From assembly GCF_013416775.1 (NCBI RefSeq), contig NZ_SZVI01000004.1:1-64000 (forward strand): a stretch of 64,000 bases of DNA. The letters run 5' to 3'. Below are positions 9,380 to 18,511 of the stretch, in pieces. The position numbers were made by a program, and so were the translations under genes. The DNA is from Rhodoferax sp. BLA1 (GTDB lineage Bacteria > Pseudomonadota > Gammaproteobacteria > Burkholderiales > Burkholderiaceae_C). The notes beneath the pieces were generated by a model that worked only from the letters and a program-made list of their open reading frames with translations, was not told the DNA's origin and did not search any database. Each line of letters begins with the position of its first letter. The stretch's first letter is position 1.

Positions 9380-10351
9380 TTAGCGAGTGGCGGCAATCTG
9401 GTCGAGCAAACCTGCCACACGTGCGTTTTTGCGCTCTTCCTCGATCATGGATTTGACCTTGTCCACAAACGGTTGTTTGGCGGGGGTGCTGAACTTCACA
9501 CCCATTTTTTCTGCGGCAACCGCCTCGGTTTTTTCGGCCTCAGCCCACAGACCACGTTGGTAAACAAAGGACTCGTGGGCGGCTGAGCTCAGCGCATCTT
9601 GCAAAGGTTTCTTCAAGCTGTCCCACTTGGCGGTGGAAATCACCAGCACGTCGGGCACCATCTGGTGTTCGGTTTGCGAGAAGAATTTGCTGACTTCGCC
9701 GTGGCGACCGGTGGTCAAAGCGGTGACATTGTTCTCTGCACCATCCACCACACCGGCTTGCAAGGCGGAATACACCTCACCCCAGGCCATGGGGGTGGGG
9801 GAGGCGCCCAGCGCCTGGATCATCTTGATGGTGGTCGGGCTTTGCTGCACGCGGATCTTCATGCCTTTGAGGTCATCAGGTGTGTTGATGACTTTTTTGG
9901 CGTAGAAGCTGCGGGCACCCGAGTCATAAAAGGTCAGGCCGATGAAGCCCCGGCTTTTGGAGGCGTTCAGGATGGTCTCGCCCACCTTGCCGTCGAGCAC
10001 TTTGAAAAAATGGTCTTTGTTGCGGAACACAAAGGGCAGGTTGAATACCTTGTATTCCGGGGCAAAGGTTTCCAGCGGCGAGGCGCTGGCCTTGGTCATC
10101 TCCAGAATGCCGTTTTGCACTTGCTCCAGCGTTTCACGCTCCTGGCCCAGGGTGCCGTTGGGGAAAACCTTGACCTCGAGTTCGCCGTTGGATTTTTGTT
10201 TGGCCAACTCGGCAAAACGCACCATGGCCAGATGCACCGGGTGTTTGTCATTGAGACCGTGCGCCAGGCGCAGCGTCTGTGTTTGTGCCCAGGCGCTGGT
10301 GGCGCCCATGCCAGCCAGCAACAGTGTTGCCGCAAGTGTTGTCAATTTCAT
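9380..10351 (-). CDS. TRAP transporter substrate-binding protein (DctP family), second system
   Basis: 323 aa with a signal peptide ending ...TSAWAQ (residues 1-23). Family landmarks: LRLAHGLNDKHPVH, LKGMKIRVQQS with the conserved carboxylate-binding arginine, and GEVYSALQAGVVDGAENN. AGGAGA lies upstream of the ATG. Only 57 bp separate it from glpD on the same strand, so it may be co-transcribed with glpD. Retention of the arginine favours an acidic ligand, which must be weighed against a glycosyl-glycerol substrate suggested by the neighbours. Confidence 0.93.
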   Translation of the reverse strand: MKLTTLAATLLLAGMGATSAWAQTQTLRLAHGLNDKHPVHLAMVRFAELAKQKSNGELEVKVFPNGTLGQERETLEQVQNGILEMTKASASPLETFAPEYKVFNLPFVFRNKDHFFKVLDGKVGETILNASKSRGFIGLTFYDSGARSFYAKKVINTPDDLKGMKIRVQQSPTTIKMIQALGASPTPMAWGEVYSALQAGVVDGAENNVTALTTGRHGEVSKFFSQTEHQMVPDVLVISTAKWDSLKKPLQDALSSAAHESFVYQRGLWAEAEKTEAVAAEKMGVKFSTPAKQPFVDKVKSMIEEERKNARVAGLLDQIAATR

Positions 10352-10408
10352 CGCAAGTTCTCCTAGTGTGTATGCGCCCGTGGGCGTGGTTTGGGAAAAT
10401 GTCGGGGG

Positions 10409-11959
10409 TCAATCGGGGTGGGATGCAGGCCAGTGTTCCTGGCACCAGGTGGCCACCTGTTGGCGTGCTGTTGCATCCAGATGCAGGCCCAGTTTGCTGC
10501 GCCGCCACAGCACATCCTCAGCACAACGCGCCCACTCGTGTTGGTGCAAATAGTGCAGTTCGGCCTCGAACAAGCCTGGCGCGACTTGCTGGCCCAAATC
10601 ACCGGCTTGCAGAAAGGTCTGCAGCCGTGAACCATAAGCGCGCAGCCAGCGCTGCAACAGCGCAGGGGGCAATTCCGGGTGCGCGCGCACCAATCTCTCC
10701 AGCGCCTGTGGCATGGCCTCGGGTGAGCCTGTGGGCAGGTCAAGGCCCTGGTCCAGGTCGGCGCCCGGCAAACTGGCGTGTGCGGTCCAGGCGGCGCGGC
10801 CCGCGCCCAGTGCGGCACACAGGCGGTCAGAGGCTTCTTCGGCGAGTTTGCGGAAGGTGGTGATCTTGCCGCCCCACACCGACATCAAGGGTGCGGCCTG
10901 GGTGTCGAGTTCGAGTTCGTAGTCCCGTGTGACGGCCGAGGCGTCGGTGCCTTCTGCCGCATCGAGTAGGGGCCTGACGCCGGAGTAACTCCAGACCACA
11001 TCCTGTTCGCGAACGGGTTTCTGAAAGTAGCGGCTGGCCTGCTCACACAGGTAGCTGATTTCGTCCGGGTCGATACGCACCGCATCCAGGCCACCGTGGT
11101 ACTCGATGTCGGTGGTGCCAATCAGGGTGAAGTCGCGCTCATAGGGAATCGCGAAGATGATGCGCCGGTCGGCGTTCTGGAAAATGTAGGCGTAGGGGTG
11201 GTCAAACATTTTGGGCACCACAATGTGGCTGCCCTTGACATGCCGCAGTGCGCGCACCGCTTTGTGTTGTGCGCTGTCACGCAGAAACTGGCTGGCCCAG
11301 GGGCCGGTGGCGTTCACCACCGCGCGGGCCTGAACCGGCTCAATGTGCCCGTCTTGATGGCGCAGGCTCACCTGCCATCCGCTGTCGCCGCTGCGCTGCA
11401 CCTGAGTCACCTCACAGCGGGTGTTAATGCGAGCGCCGCGCTCTGCCGCATCCATGGCCAGCAGCACCACCAGCCGGGCGTCGTCGACCCAGCCATCGGA
11501 GTACTCAAAGCCTTGTTTGAAACGGGGCTGTAGTGGCGCACCAGCCGGGTGTTTTTGCAAATTCAAGCCGCGCGAGCCGGGCAGCAGCTCGCGCCGAGCC
11601 AGGTGGTCATACAGGAACAGGCCGATGCGGATCATCCAGGCGGGGCGCATGGCGGGGTCATGCGGCATGACAAAACGCAGCGGCCACATGATGTGGGGGG
11701 CACTGCGCAGCAACACCTCACGCTCGGCCAGGGCCTTGCGCACCAGCCCGAACTCATAGTATTCAAGGTAACGCAAACCACCATGGATCAGTTTGGTGGA
11801 GGCTGACGAGGTGTGTGCGGCCAGATCATCTTTTTCGGCCAACAGCACCGACAGACCACGACCGGCCAGGTCACGTGCGATGCCCACGCCGTTGATGCCA
11901 CCCCCAACCACCAGGACGTCGTAGCTGGCGGTGGAAGATTCCCTTGATTGATCGTTCAT
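10409..11959 (-). CDS. glpD: aerobic glycerol-3-phosphate dehydrogenase
   Basis: FAD-dependent membrane-associated enzyme oxidising sn-glycerol-3-phosphate to dihydroxyacetone phosphate with electrons to quinone; 516 aa, normal length. The FAD fold is visible near residues 14-30 (DVLVVGGGINGVGIARDL), followed by STKLIHGGLRYLEYYEFGLV. The C-terminal alpha-helical domain typical of GlpD is present. It is divergent from glpR-glpK, with three AAACGAA half-sites between them that probably bind GlpR. The second TRAP system follows downstream. Confidence 0.95.
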   Translation of the reverse strand: MNDQSRESSTASYDVLVVGGGINGVGIARDLAGRGLSVLLAEKDDLAAHTSSASTKLIHGGLRYLEYYEFGLVRKALAEREVLLRSAPHIMWPLRFVMPHDPAMRPAWMIRIGLFLYDHLARRELLPGSRGLNLQKHPAGAPLQPRFKQGFEYSDGWVDDARLVVLLAMDAAERGARINTRCEVTQVQRSGDSGWQVSLRHQDGHIEPVQARAVVNATGPWASQFLRDSAQHKAVRALRHVKGSHIVVPKMFDHPYAYIFQNADRRIIFAIPYERDFTLIGTTDIEYHGGLDAVRIDPDEISYLCEQASRYFQKPVREQDVVWSYSGVRPLLDAAEGTDASAVTRDYELELDTQAAPLMSVWGGKITTFRKLAEEASDRLCAALGAGRAAWTAHASLPGADLDQGLDLPTGSPEAMPQALERLVRAHPELPPALLQRWLRAYGSRLQTFLQAGDLGQQVAPGLFEAELHYLHQHEWARCAEDVLWRRSKLGLHLDATARQQVATWCQEHWPASHPD

Positions 11960-11973
11960 GGGTTCGGTTGAAT

Positions 11974-12046
11974 TTCGTTTATGTTCTTTATTGGAGTGGA
12001 TTTGTAAAAAACGAACAATAGGGAAAACCCTAGAGCCTAAAACGAA
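11974..12046. promoter_or_regulatory. probable GlpR operator half-sites between glpD and glpR
   Basis: The 133-bp divergent region carries AAACGAA three times: on the minus strand at 11974-11980 and on the plus strand at 12009-12015 and 12040-12046. The two plus copies are 31 bp apart, about three helical turns. ATGTTC at 11981-11986 and CGAACA at 12012-12017 resemble halves of the E. coli GlpR operator. Position and repetition support an operator; binding is inferred. Confidence 0.5.
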
Positions 12047-12092
12047 TCAATTCAACGATAGTGTGGGTCATGGTCTCCGCTTTGGATTGTTT

Positions 12093-12863
12093 ATGAACTT
12101 CAACCCGAATCCTCGTCAGTTCGCCATGCTCAGCAAGGTGCAGGAGCTTGGTTCGGTCAGTGTCGAGGCGCTGGCCGAGCAGTTTGGGGTCACCCTGCAG
12201 ACCGTGCGCCGTGACGTCAAGTTGCTGTCGGACGCGGGCTTGTTGTCACGGTTTCATGGCGGTGCCCGTCTGCCCAGTTCCACCACCGAGAACATCGCCT
12301 ACCGTCAGCGCAAATTGCTCAACGATGTGGCCAAACACCGCATCGCCTGCGCCGTGGCCGACGCGGTGCCGGACGGCTGTTCGCTGATCATCAACATCGG
12401 CACCACCACCGAAGCGGTGGCGCGTGAACTGCTGCGCCGCAAGGACCTGCGGGTGATCACCAACAACCTCAATGTGGCCACCATCCTGGCGGCCAACCCG
12501 GATTTCGAAGTGATTGTGGCGGGGGGCGTGGTGCGTTCGCGTGACAACGGCATCGTGGGTGAAGCCACGGTGGACTTCATCCGCCAGTTCAAGGTCGACA
12601 TCGGCCTGATCGGCATCTCGGGTATCGAGGCCGACGGCACCTTGCGTGATTTCGACTACCGGGAGGTGTCGGTGGCGCGGGCCATCGTCGAGCGCGCACG
12701 TGAGGTCTGGCTGGCCGCCGACCACAGCAAATTCAACCGCCCCGCCATGGCGGAGGTGGCGCGCATCGACCAGGTGGATGTGCTGTTTACCGACCTGGCT
12801 CCGCCATCACCTTTTGACACACTGCTTGACGAAGCCGGTGTGCGTTGTGTCATCACTCCCTGA
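12093..12863 (+). CDS. glpR: DeoR-family glycerol-3-phosphate regulon repressor
   Basis: 256-residue cytosolic repressor. The N-terminal DeoR helix-turn-helix reads SVEALAEQFGVTLQTVRRDV (about residues 21-40), and the C-terminal sugar-phosphate sensor domain contains INIGTTTEAVARELL. The frame is open back to 11958, but family alignment begins at MNFNPNPRQ, so ATG 12093 is chosen; the earlier start would add 45 unrelated residues and cover the operator region. glpK begins 24 bp downstream. Confidence 0.93.
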   Translation: MNFNPNPRQFAMLSKVQELGSVSVEALAEQFGVTLQTVRRDVKLLSDAGLLSRFHGGARLPSSTTENIAYRQRKLLNDVAKHRIACAVADAVPDGCSLIINIGTTTEAVARELLRRKDLRVITNNLNVATILAANPDFEVIVAGGVVRSRDNGIVGEATVDFIRQFKVDIGLIGISGIEADGTLRDFDYREVSVARAIVERAREVWLAADHSKFNRPAMAEVARIDQVDVLFTDLAPPSPFDTLLDEAGVRCVITP

Positions 12864-12887
12864 TCTACTTTTTCTTTTCACGTCACC

Positions 12888-14381
12888 ATGACCTACCTTT
12901 TGGCCCTGGACCAGGGCACCTCCAGCTCTCGCAGCATCGTTTTTGACCGCGCCGGTCGCGTGGTGGCCTCGGCCCAGCGCGAGTTGCGCCAGATTTACCC
13001 CCAGCCTGGCTGGGTGGAGCATGACCCGATGGAGATCTGGGCCAACCAGCTGGCCACCGCCAAAGACGCTTTGTTGCGCGCGGGCATCAGCGCGGCCCAG
13101 GTCAAGGCCATCGGCATCACCAACCAGCGCGAAACCACCGTGGTCTGGAACCGGCGCACCGGTGTGCCGTTACACCAGGCCATCGTCTGGCAGGACCGCC
13201 GCACCGAGCCCGATTGCCAGCGCTTGCGTGACCAGGGTCAGGCGGCCAACATCCAGGAACGTACCGGGCTGGTGCTGGACGCCTATTTTTCCGGCACCAA
13301 GGTGGGCTGGATCCTGGACCATGTGCCTGGTGCACGCGCCGCTGCCGAGTGTGGTGAACTGGCTTTTGGCACCATCGACAGCTGGTTGCTCTGGCAATTG
13401 ACCGGCGGGCGGGTGCACGCCACCGATGTCAGCAATGCCTCACGCACCATGCTGTTCAACATCCGCACCGGCCAGTGGGACCCGGAGCTGCTGAACCTGC
13501 TGCAGGTGCCACCTCAGTTGCTCCCACAGGTGTTCCCGTCGTCCCACGTGTTTGGTGAAACCGATGCCAGCCTGTTTGGGCAGTCGGTCCCGATTGCCGG
13601 TATCGCCGGTGACCAACAAAGTGCGCTGTTTGGGCAGGCCTGTTTTCGAAAAGGCCTGGCCAAGAACACCTATGGCACGGGTTGTTTTTTGCTGATGCAC
13701 ACCGAGTCGCAGTTGCAAACCTCGGGCAACGGGCTGCTCACCACCCGTGCCGCGCAGGTGGGCGCTGGCCCGCAATACGCGCTGGAGGGCAGTGTTTTTA
13801 TCGGTGGGGCGGTGGTGCAGTGGCTGCGTGACGGCCTGCGTGCGATTGACTCCAGCACCGCAGTGCAAGCGTTGGCGCAAAGTGTGCCGGACTCGGGTGG
13901 TGTGGTGTTTGTGCCGGCCTTCACCGGCCTGGGTGCGCCGTATTGGGAGCCCGAGGCGCGGGGTGCCATTGTGGGCCTGACACGTGGCACCGGCCTGGGG
14001 CATATTGCCCGCGCCGCGCTCGAGAGCATCGCCTTTCAAAGCGCCGCGCTGCTGGGCGCCATGGGCAGGGATGCTGCCGCCGGCCAAAGTGCCCCGATCA
14101 CCGAATTGCGGGTGGACGGTGGCGCCAGCGTCAACGACCTGCTGATGCAGTTCCAGGCGGACCTGCTCGGTGTGCCGGTGGTCCGGCCCAAGGTGGTTGA
14201 GACCACCGCGCTGGGCGCGGCCTATCTGGCGGGCCTGGGCACTGGCGTGTACCAGACGCTGGAAGAGCTGGAATCGTTGTGGCAGGCCGAACGTACCTTT
14301 TTGCCCACCATGTCACCCCAGCGCGCTGCTGAGTTGATGGCGCAGTGGGAACACGCGGTGCGCCAAGCCACCCTGGCTTGA
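12888..14381 (+). CDS. glpK: glycerol kinase
   Basis: ATP-dependent phosphorylation of glycerol to sn-glycerol-3-phosphate; 497 aa, the usual FGGY-kinase length. Visible motifs: [16 protein letters not shown] at the N-terminus, [20 protein letters not shown], and the C-terminal [20 protein letters not shown]. With GlpD it feeds glycerol into the triose phosphate pool. No glpF transporter gene is visible in the window. Confidence 0.97.
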   Translation: MTYLLALDQGTSSSRSIVFDRAGRVVASAQRELRQIYPQPGWVEHDPMEIWANQLATAKDALLRAGISAAQVKAIGITNQRETTVVWNRRTGVPLHQAIVWQDRRTEPDCQRLRDQGQAANIQERTGLVLDAYFSGTKVGWILDHVPGARAAAECGELAFGTIDSWLLWQLTGGRVHATDVSNASRTMLFNIRTGQWDPELLNLLQVPPQLLPQVFPSSHVFGETDASLFGQSVPIAGIAGDQQSALFGQACFRKGLAKNTYGTGCFLLMHTESQLQTSGNGLLTTRAAQVGAGPQYALEGSVFIGGAVVQWLRDGLRAIDSSTAVQALAQSVPDSGGVVFVPAFTGLGAPYWEPEARGAIVGLTRGTGLGHIARAALESIAFQSAALLGAMGRDAAAGQSAPITELRVDGGASVNDLLMQFQADLLGVPVVRPKVVETTALGAAYLAGLGTGVYQTLEELESLWQAERTFLPTMSPQRAAELMAQWEHAVRQATLA

Positions 14382-14415
14382 GTTGACTCAGGTGGCGCAG
14401 TCCATGCGTCAATTC

Positions 14416-14464
14416 AAAATCAATAGCTTCAAGCCCTTTATGTATAAGGGCTACGGGCCATTTT
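14416..14464 (+). repeat. dispersed palindromic repeat, copy 3
   Basis: AAAATCAATAGCTT, then AGCCCTTTATGTATAAGGGCT, then GGGCCATTTT. The 18-mer CTTTATGTATAAGGGCTA (14436-14453) recurs exactly at 37408-37425 inside dnaE2. Confidence 0.8.
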
Positions 14465-14509
14465 GAGTGCTATTTCTGCGGGTGCAGCGGTGTTGCTGGT
14501 GGTAGTGCT

Positions 14510-14635
14510 AAAGTCCGAGCTCCCCGTGGCTTGACGGCAGCACGGGCGCCCAGGATACCCATGGCGCAGGCCGGGCGGCTTGCAACGAGGGGGCCTCCAA
14601 CCGCGCAAGCTGCTTGTTCTACCGAGCTCAGGGCG
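14510..14635 (+). ncRNA. candidate structured RNA or leader of unknown class
   Basis: CCGAGCTC occurs at 14515-14522 and again at 14622-14629. Its self-complementary core GAGCTC can close a stem over two inner hairpins. One is CCCGTG (14523-14528) with CACGGG (14541-14546). The other is GCTTGC (14578-14583) with GCAAGC (14605-14610), which itself encloses GAGG/CCTC. I recognise no riboswitch, tmRNA, RNase P, SRP or 6S consensus on either strand. It could be a regulatory leader for the exporter gene, a free small RNA, or decayed sequence. Confidence 0.3.
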
Positions 14636-14750
14636 CGCCCCTTCCCGATCTATCACCCAAGCTCCGACCCCGCCGCTGGTCCCTAACTTTTTGTTTTTCT
14701 GATGTTTTGTTCTCTCTGTTTATGTGCTGTTTTGCCGGAAGTGGCCTCTG

Positions 14751-15968
14751 ATGAATCCTGACGCACACCACATCTGGCAGGCGCCACGTTGGGCGCTGGC
14801 GGTGCTGCTGGCCATGCTGGGCATGCTCGGGCCGTTCTCGATTGACACCTACATCCCCGCGTTTTCGGGCATTGCCGCGTCCCTCAACGCCACACCGGTG
14901 CAGATGCAGCAGACGCTGTCGGCGTATCTGTTTGGTTTTGCTTTCATGAGTCTGTTCCATGGCGCGCTGTCTGACAGCGTCGGGCGCCGGCCGGTGGTGT
15001 TGTGGGGGCTGGCCGCCTTCACCGTGGCCTCAATGGGCTGTGCGCTGTCTCAAAGCATTGGTCAGCTGGTGTTTTTCCGCGCGGTGCAGGGGCTGACCAC
15101 TGGCGCGGGTATTGTGGTGTCACGCGCGGTGGTGCGCGACATGTTCCCGCCCGCGCAGGCGCAAAAGGTGATGAGCCAGATCACCATCTATTTTGGTGTG
15201 GCACCGGCGGTGGCGCCGATGATTGGTGGGGTGTTGTTTGCCCACCTGGGCTGGCACAGCGTGTTCTGGTTTCTGACCGGTGTGGGTGTGGTGTTGTGGC
15301 TGGCCAACTACCGGCTGCTGCCCGAGACGCTGCACCTGAGCCACCGCCAGCCGCTCAAGATCAGCAACCTGATGCAGGGTTACTGGCAGCTCGGGCGTGA
15401 CCCGCGTTTTTTCTTGCTGTCGCTGGCCAGCGGCATCCCGTTCAACGGCATGTTTTTGTATGTGTTGTCGGCACCGGTGTTTCTGGGTGAGCATCTGGCG
15501 CTGCCGCCCACGCAGTTTTTCTGGTTTTTTGTGCTCACCATCAGCGGCATCATGAGCGGCGCCTGGGTCAGTGGTCGCATGGCTGGCCGGATTGCCCCCA
15601 AACGGCAGATTCGCTACGGGTTTTTGATCATGCTCAGCATGGCGGTGCTGAATCTGCTGGCCAATGCGCTTTTCACAGCCCATGCCGCCTGGGCGATGTT
15701 CCCGATTGCGATTTTTTCCTTTGGCTGGGCGGTCATGGTGCCGGTGGTGACCCTGCTGGTGCTGGACTTGCACCCGGATCGGCGGGGCATGGCCTCGAGC
15801 CTGCAGGCCTTTGTCGGCTCCAGCGCCAACGGTCTGGTGGCCGGGGTGATTGCGCCGCTGGTGATGCATTCCACTTTGGGGCTGGCGGCCACCTCGCTGG
15901 CGCTGTTGTCGATTGGCCTGGTGGCCTGGGTGCTGCTGCGTCGGCGCTGGGCGAGCATCGGTGCCTGA
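14751..15968 (+). CDS. Bcr/CflA family multidrug efflux MFS transporter
   Basis: 405-residue major facilitator protein with twelve hydrophobic segments. The N-terminus has the Bcr/CflA hallmark FSIDTYIPAF in helix 1, and the loop after helix 2 contains GALSDSVGRRPVVLWG, the MFS motif A. VSRAVVRDMF follows helix 4. ATG 14751 is preferred over the frame's first ATG at 14724 because the family begins near this point. Export of chloramphenicol- or bicyclomycin-like compounds is the family role; the actual substrate is unknown. Confidence 0.9.
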   Translation: MNPDAHHIWQAPRWALAVLLAMLGMLGPFSIDTYIPAFSGIAASLNATPVQMQQTLSAYLFGFAFMSLFHGALSDSVGRRPVVLWGLAAFTVASMGCALSQSIGQLVFFRAVQGLTTGAGIVVSRAVVRDMFPPAQAQKVMSQITIYFGVAPAVAPMIGGVLFAHLGWHSVFWFLTGVGVVLWLANYRLLPETLHLSHRQPLKISNLMQGYWQLGRDPRFFLLSLASGIPFNGMFLYVLSAPVFLGEHLALPPTQFFWFFVLTISGIMSGAWVSGRMAGRIAPKRQIRYGFLIMLSMAVLNLLANALFTAHAAWAMFPIAIFSFGWAVMVPVVTLLVLDLHPDRRGMASSLQAFVGSSANGLVAGVIAPLVMHSTLGLAATSLALLSIGLVAWVLLRRRWASIGA

Positions 15969-15999
15969 CGCAGAGTCTTGAAGCAGGGGCTGTGGCGTG

Positions 16000-16368
16000 A
16001 TGCAAATGCTCCCCGTGCTGTTGCTGCTGAGTGCCTCGATGGGCCTGGGCTTGTGGATGGGCTGGCAGTTTCTGCACCGCCTGGGCAGCAACCCGATCCA
16101 CATCGGTTTTCACCTGATACTGGGGGTGTTGGGGCTGGAGATGGTGGTGATGTTGTTGCGCGGTGCGCCTGACGGCAGTGTTGCCGCCACTGGTGCGCTG
16201 GGCAAATCGACCGCACTGGTGTTGGCCACGGCGGTCATCACGGGATTTGCCACCTCGGTACTGGCCCGACGCTGGTCGCGCCAGGGGAGTGCCTGGGTGC
16301 TGGCCATCCACGCTTTGCTGGGGTCCGCCGGGTTTGTGCTGTTTTTGGCCTGGGCTTTTGTTTTGTAG
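16000..16368 (+). CDS. small four-helix membrane protein, unknown function
   Basis: About 122 residues with four hydrophobic segments (roughly residues 5-22, 35-53, 67-86 and 97-120) and an arginine-rich cytosolic loop (ARRWSRQG). A GTG at 15997 and an ATG at 16006 are alternative starts. I do not recognise the family. It lies 31 bp after the drug exporter on the same strand and could be co-transcribed; its role is unknown. Confidence 0.6.
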   Translation: MQMLPVLLLLSASMGLGLWMGWQFLHRLGSNPIHIGFHLILGVLGLEMVVMLLRGAPDGSVAATGALGKSTALVLATAVITGFATSVLARRWSRQGSAWVLAIHALLGSAGFVLFLAWAFVL

Positions 16369-16437
16369 CGCATGCAGGCTTACTGGGTGCGAGACACGCA
16401 CTAATATCTAGGGCATTCCATCACACAAGGAGCCACT

Positions 16438-18297
16438 GTGGCCACTGACTCTCATCCATGGCGTTTTTTCCGGGCAGGTGGTTTTGACCAGGTGCAACTC
16501 GACACAGCGGCCGACCTGCTGGCGCTAGGTGATCTGGACCAGAAACTCTGGGTCGCCTTGTCGTGCCCGGTCAAGGGTATCGAGTTTGATGCCCGCAGCC
16601 TGCAGTTCATCGACAGCGACAACGACGGCCATGTGCGTGCGCCCGAGCTGCTGGCCGCCATCCGCTGGGCCCATGGCCGCCTGCTCAACCCCGAGTTGTT
16701 GGTGCAAAAGTGCGATGGTGTGCCGATCGCCCAGATCCGTGATGATGACGAATCCGGCAAGTCGATCAAGGCCGCCGCGCTGGTGCTGGCGCGCGAACTC
16801 GGCAAGAGTGAGGCCGATGTGCTGACCGTGGCCGAGGCCAGTGCCGCCCAGGTCAGCCACGCCGCACGTGCGCTGGCCGCATGGGAAGCCGCCGGCCATG
16901 ACGCGCTGCCGCTGGGCGACGCCACCGCCGCCGCCCATGCGCTGGTGACCGAACTCGACGGCAAGGTGCAGGACTTTTTCACGCGCTGCCAGCTCTCCGC
17001 CTTTGATGAACGCGCCGGTGGGGTGCTCAATGCGTCCGAAGACGCCCTCAAGGCCCTGGCCCCCGCCAGCCTGCAGACCAGCAGCCCAGGCATCAGCGAC
17101 CTGCCTTTGGCCCATGTCACCTCAGACGCTGTGTTGCCCTTGACCGATGGCCTCAACCCAGCTTGGGCGACCCGCATCAGCACCCTGCGCGACAGCGTGG
17201 TGACGCCGCTGCTCGGTGCGCAAGACCAGCTCAGCCCCGCTGACTGGCAAAGCATCCAGAGCAAATTGGCCAGTTACACCACCTGGCTGGCGGCCAAACC
17301 CGACCCCACGGCCGAGGGCGACGGTGTGCGTGACCTGGAACAACTGGCCCGTTATGTGCGCGATCTGCAGCCGCTGGCCAACAACTTTGTCGCGTTTCGC
17401 GACTTCTACACCCGCCAGGGCAAAGCCACCTTCCAGATCGGCACGCTGTACCTCGACGGGCGTTCGTGTGAGTTGTGTGTGGCGGTCAACGACGCGGCCA
17501 AACATGCCGCGCTGGCGGGCCTGTCCCGGCTGTGCCTGGTGTATTGCGACTGTGTACGTGGTGCCGACAAACTCAGCATCGCCGCTGCCTTCACTGCGGG
17601 GGATTCGGACCAACTCATGGTCGGGCGCAATGGTGTCTTTTACGACCGCCAGGGCCGTGACTGGGACGCCACCATTACCAAGATCATTGACCACCCGATC
17701 AGTCTGCGCCAGGCCTTCTGGTCGCCTTACAAACAGGTGGCGCGCGCCGTGGGCAACCAGATGCAAAAACTCGCTGCCAGCAAAGCCAAAGCGGCGGACG
17801 ACAAACTGGTGGGGGCGGCCTTGAACGCCAGCGCCAAAACCGCCGCCGCAGAGGCCACCAAGCCGCCACCGCCGCCGCCGTTTGATGTGGGCAAATTTGC
17901 CGGTATTTTTGCCGCCATCGGGCTGGCGCTGGGCGCGGTCGGCACCATGGCGGTGTCGGTGGTCAGCGGGCTGTTTTCGCTGGCCTGGTGGCAGTGGCCG
18001 CTGGTGCTGCTGGGGGTGATGTTGCTGATCTCGGGCCCGGCGGTGTTGCTGGCCTGGTTCAAGTTGCGTGCCCGCAACCTGGGCCCGATCCTGGACGCCA
18101 ATGGCTGGGCCATCAATGCACGGGCGCGCATCAACATCCCGTTTGGCACCTCGCTCACGCAGATTGCGCAGCTGCCTGCCAACGCCCAACGCAGCCTGAG
18201 CGACCCCTACGCCGACAAACCGTCGAGCTGGCCCTATCTGCTGCTGATGCTGGTGGTGGCCGTTGGTGTGATGTGGTTTCTGGGCTGGTTGGGCTAA
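16438..18297 (+). CDS. EF-hand-containing membrane protein, unknown function
   Basis: 619 residues, starting at GTG with AAGGAG at 16427-16432. Residues 59-70 form a textbook calcium-binding EF-hand loop, D-S-D-N-D-G-H-V-R-A-P-E, preceded by FDARSLQFI. A long soluble alpha/beta region follows (to about residue 455). A proline run (PPPPPP, about 476-481) then leads to two hydrophobic segments (about 485-512 and 517-540), and a third closes the protein (about 600-619). There is no signal peptide. The layout suggests a large cytosolic calcium-responsive domain anchored by a C-terminal membrane region. I know of no assigned function. Confidence 0.75.
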   Translation: MATDSHPWRFFRAGGFDQVQLDTAADLLALGDLDQKLWVALSCPVKGIEFDARSLQFIDSDNDGHVRAPELLAAIRWAHGRLLNPELLVQKCDGVPIAQIRDDDESGKSIKAAALVLARELGKSEADVLTVAEASAAQVSHAARALAAWEAAGHDALPLGDATAAAHALVTELDGKVQDFFTRCQLSAFDERAGGVLNASEDALKALAPASLQTSSPGISDLPLAHVTSDAVLPLTDGLNPAWATRISTLRDSVVTPLLGAQDQLSPADWQSIQSKLASYTTWLAAKPDPTAEGDGVRDLEQLARYVRDLQPLANNFVAFRDFYTRQGKATFQIGTLYLDGRSCELCVAVNDAAKHAALAGLSRLCLVYCDCVRGADKLSIAAAFTAGDSDQLMVGRNGVFYDRQGRDWDATITKIIDHPISLRQAFWSPYKQVARAVGNQMQKLAASKAKAADDKLVGAALNASAKTAAAEATKPPPPPPFDVGKFAGIFAAIGLALGAVGTMAVSVVSGLFSLAWWQWPLVLLGVMLLISGPAVLLAWFKLRARNLGPILDANGWAINARARINIPFGTSLTQIAQLPANAQRSLSDPYADKPSSWPYLLLMLVVAVGVMWFLGWLG

Positions 18298-18365
18298 ACC
18301 GGCGCTTGCTTCCACCTGCGGGATGGGGTGACGGCCAGGGTGGCGCCCTGGACCCGGTTTTTATG

Positions 18366-18416
18366 AAAAAAGAGCTGCTAGCCCTTGTTGGAAAAGGGGT
18401 TGCAGCTCTTTTTTTT
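18366..18416 (+). terminator. intrinsic terminator resembling the dispersed repeat
   Basis: AAAAAAGAGCTGC (18366-18378) pairs with GCAGCTCTTTTTT (18402-18414). The interior TAGCCCTT-gttgga-AAAGGGG resembles the core of the dispersed palindrome, so a repeat copy may have become the terminator of the EF-hand gene. Confidence 0.8.
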
Positions 18417-18511
18417 GTAGTTGTTGTGTGACCGTTTTGCCGCTGGCTGAGCTGCGTGGCCTGCAACCCAGGCGCTTGTGGCTGGGTTGAGGGCAGGGTT
18501 GAAGCATCTTA

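Larger units (their letters stand above)
14382..14750. other. 369-bp intergenic region before the drug exporter gene
   Basis: Contains dispersed-repeat copy 3 (14416-14464), then a GC-rich block with several complementary segments (about 14480-14650, listed separately), then a pyrimidine-rich stretch of about 60 bp leading to the exporter gene. I see no credible protein-coding frame. Confidence 0.7.

Noticed and set aside
11958..12092. 45-residue N-terminal extension of GlpR
   Set aside because: It is unlike DeoR proteins and would cover the operator-rich promoter region.
14566..14650. tRNA-like D-arm on the minus strand of the structured block
   Set aside because: There is no T-arm consensus and the acceptor ends do not pair.
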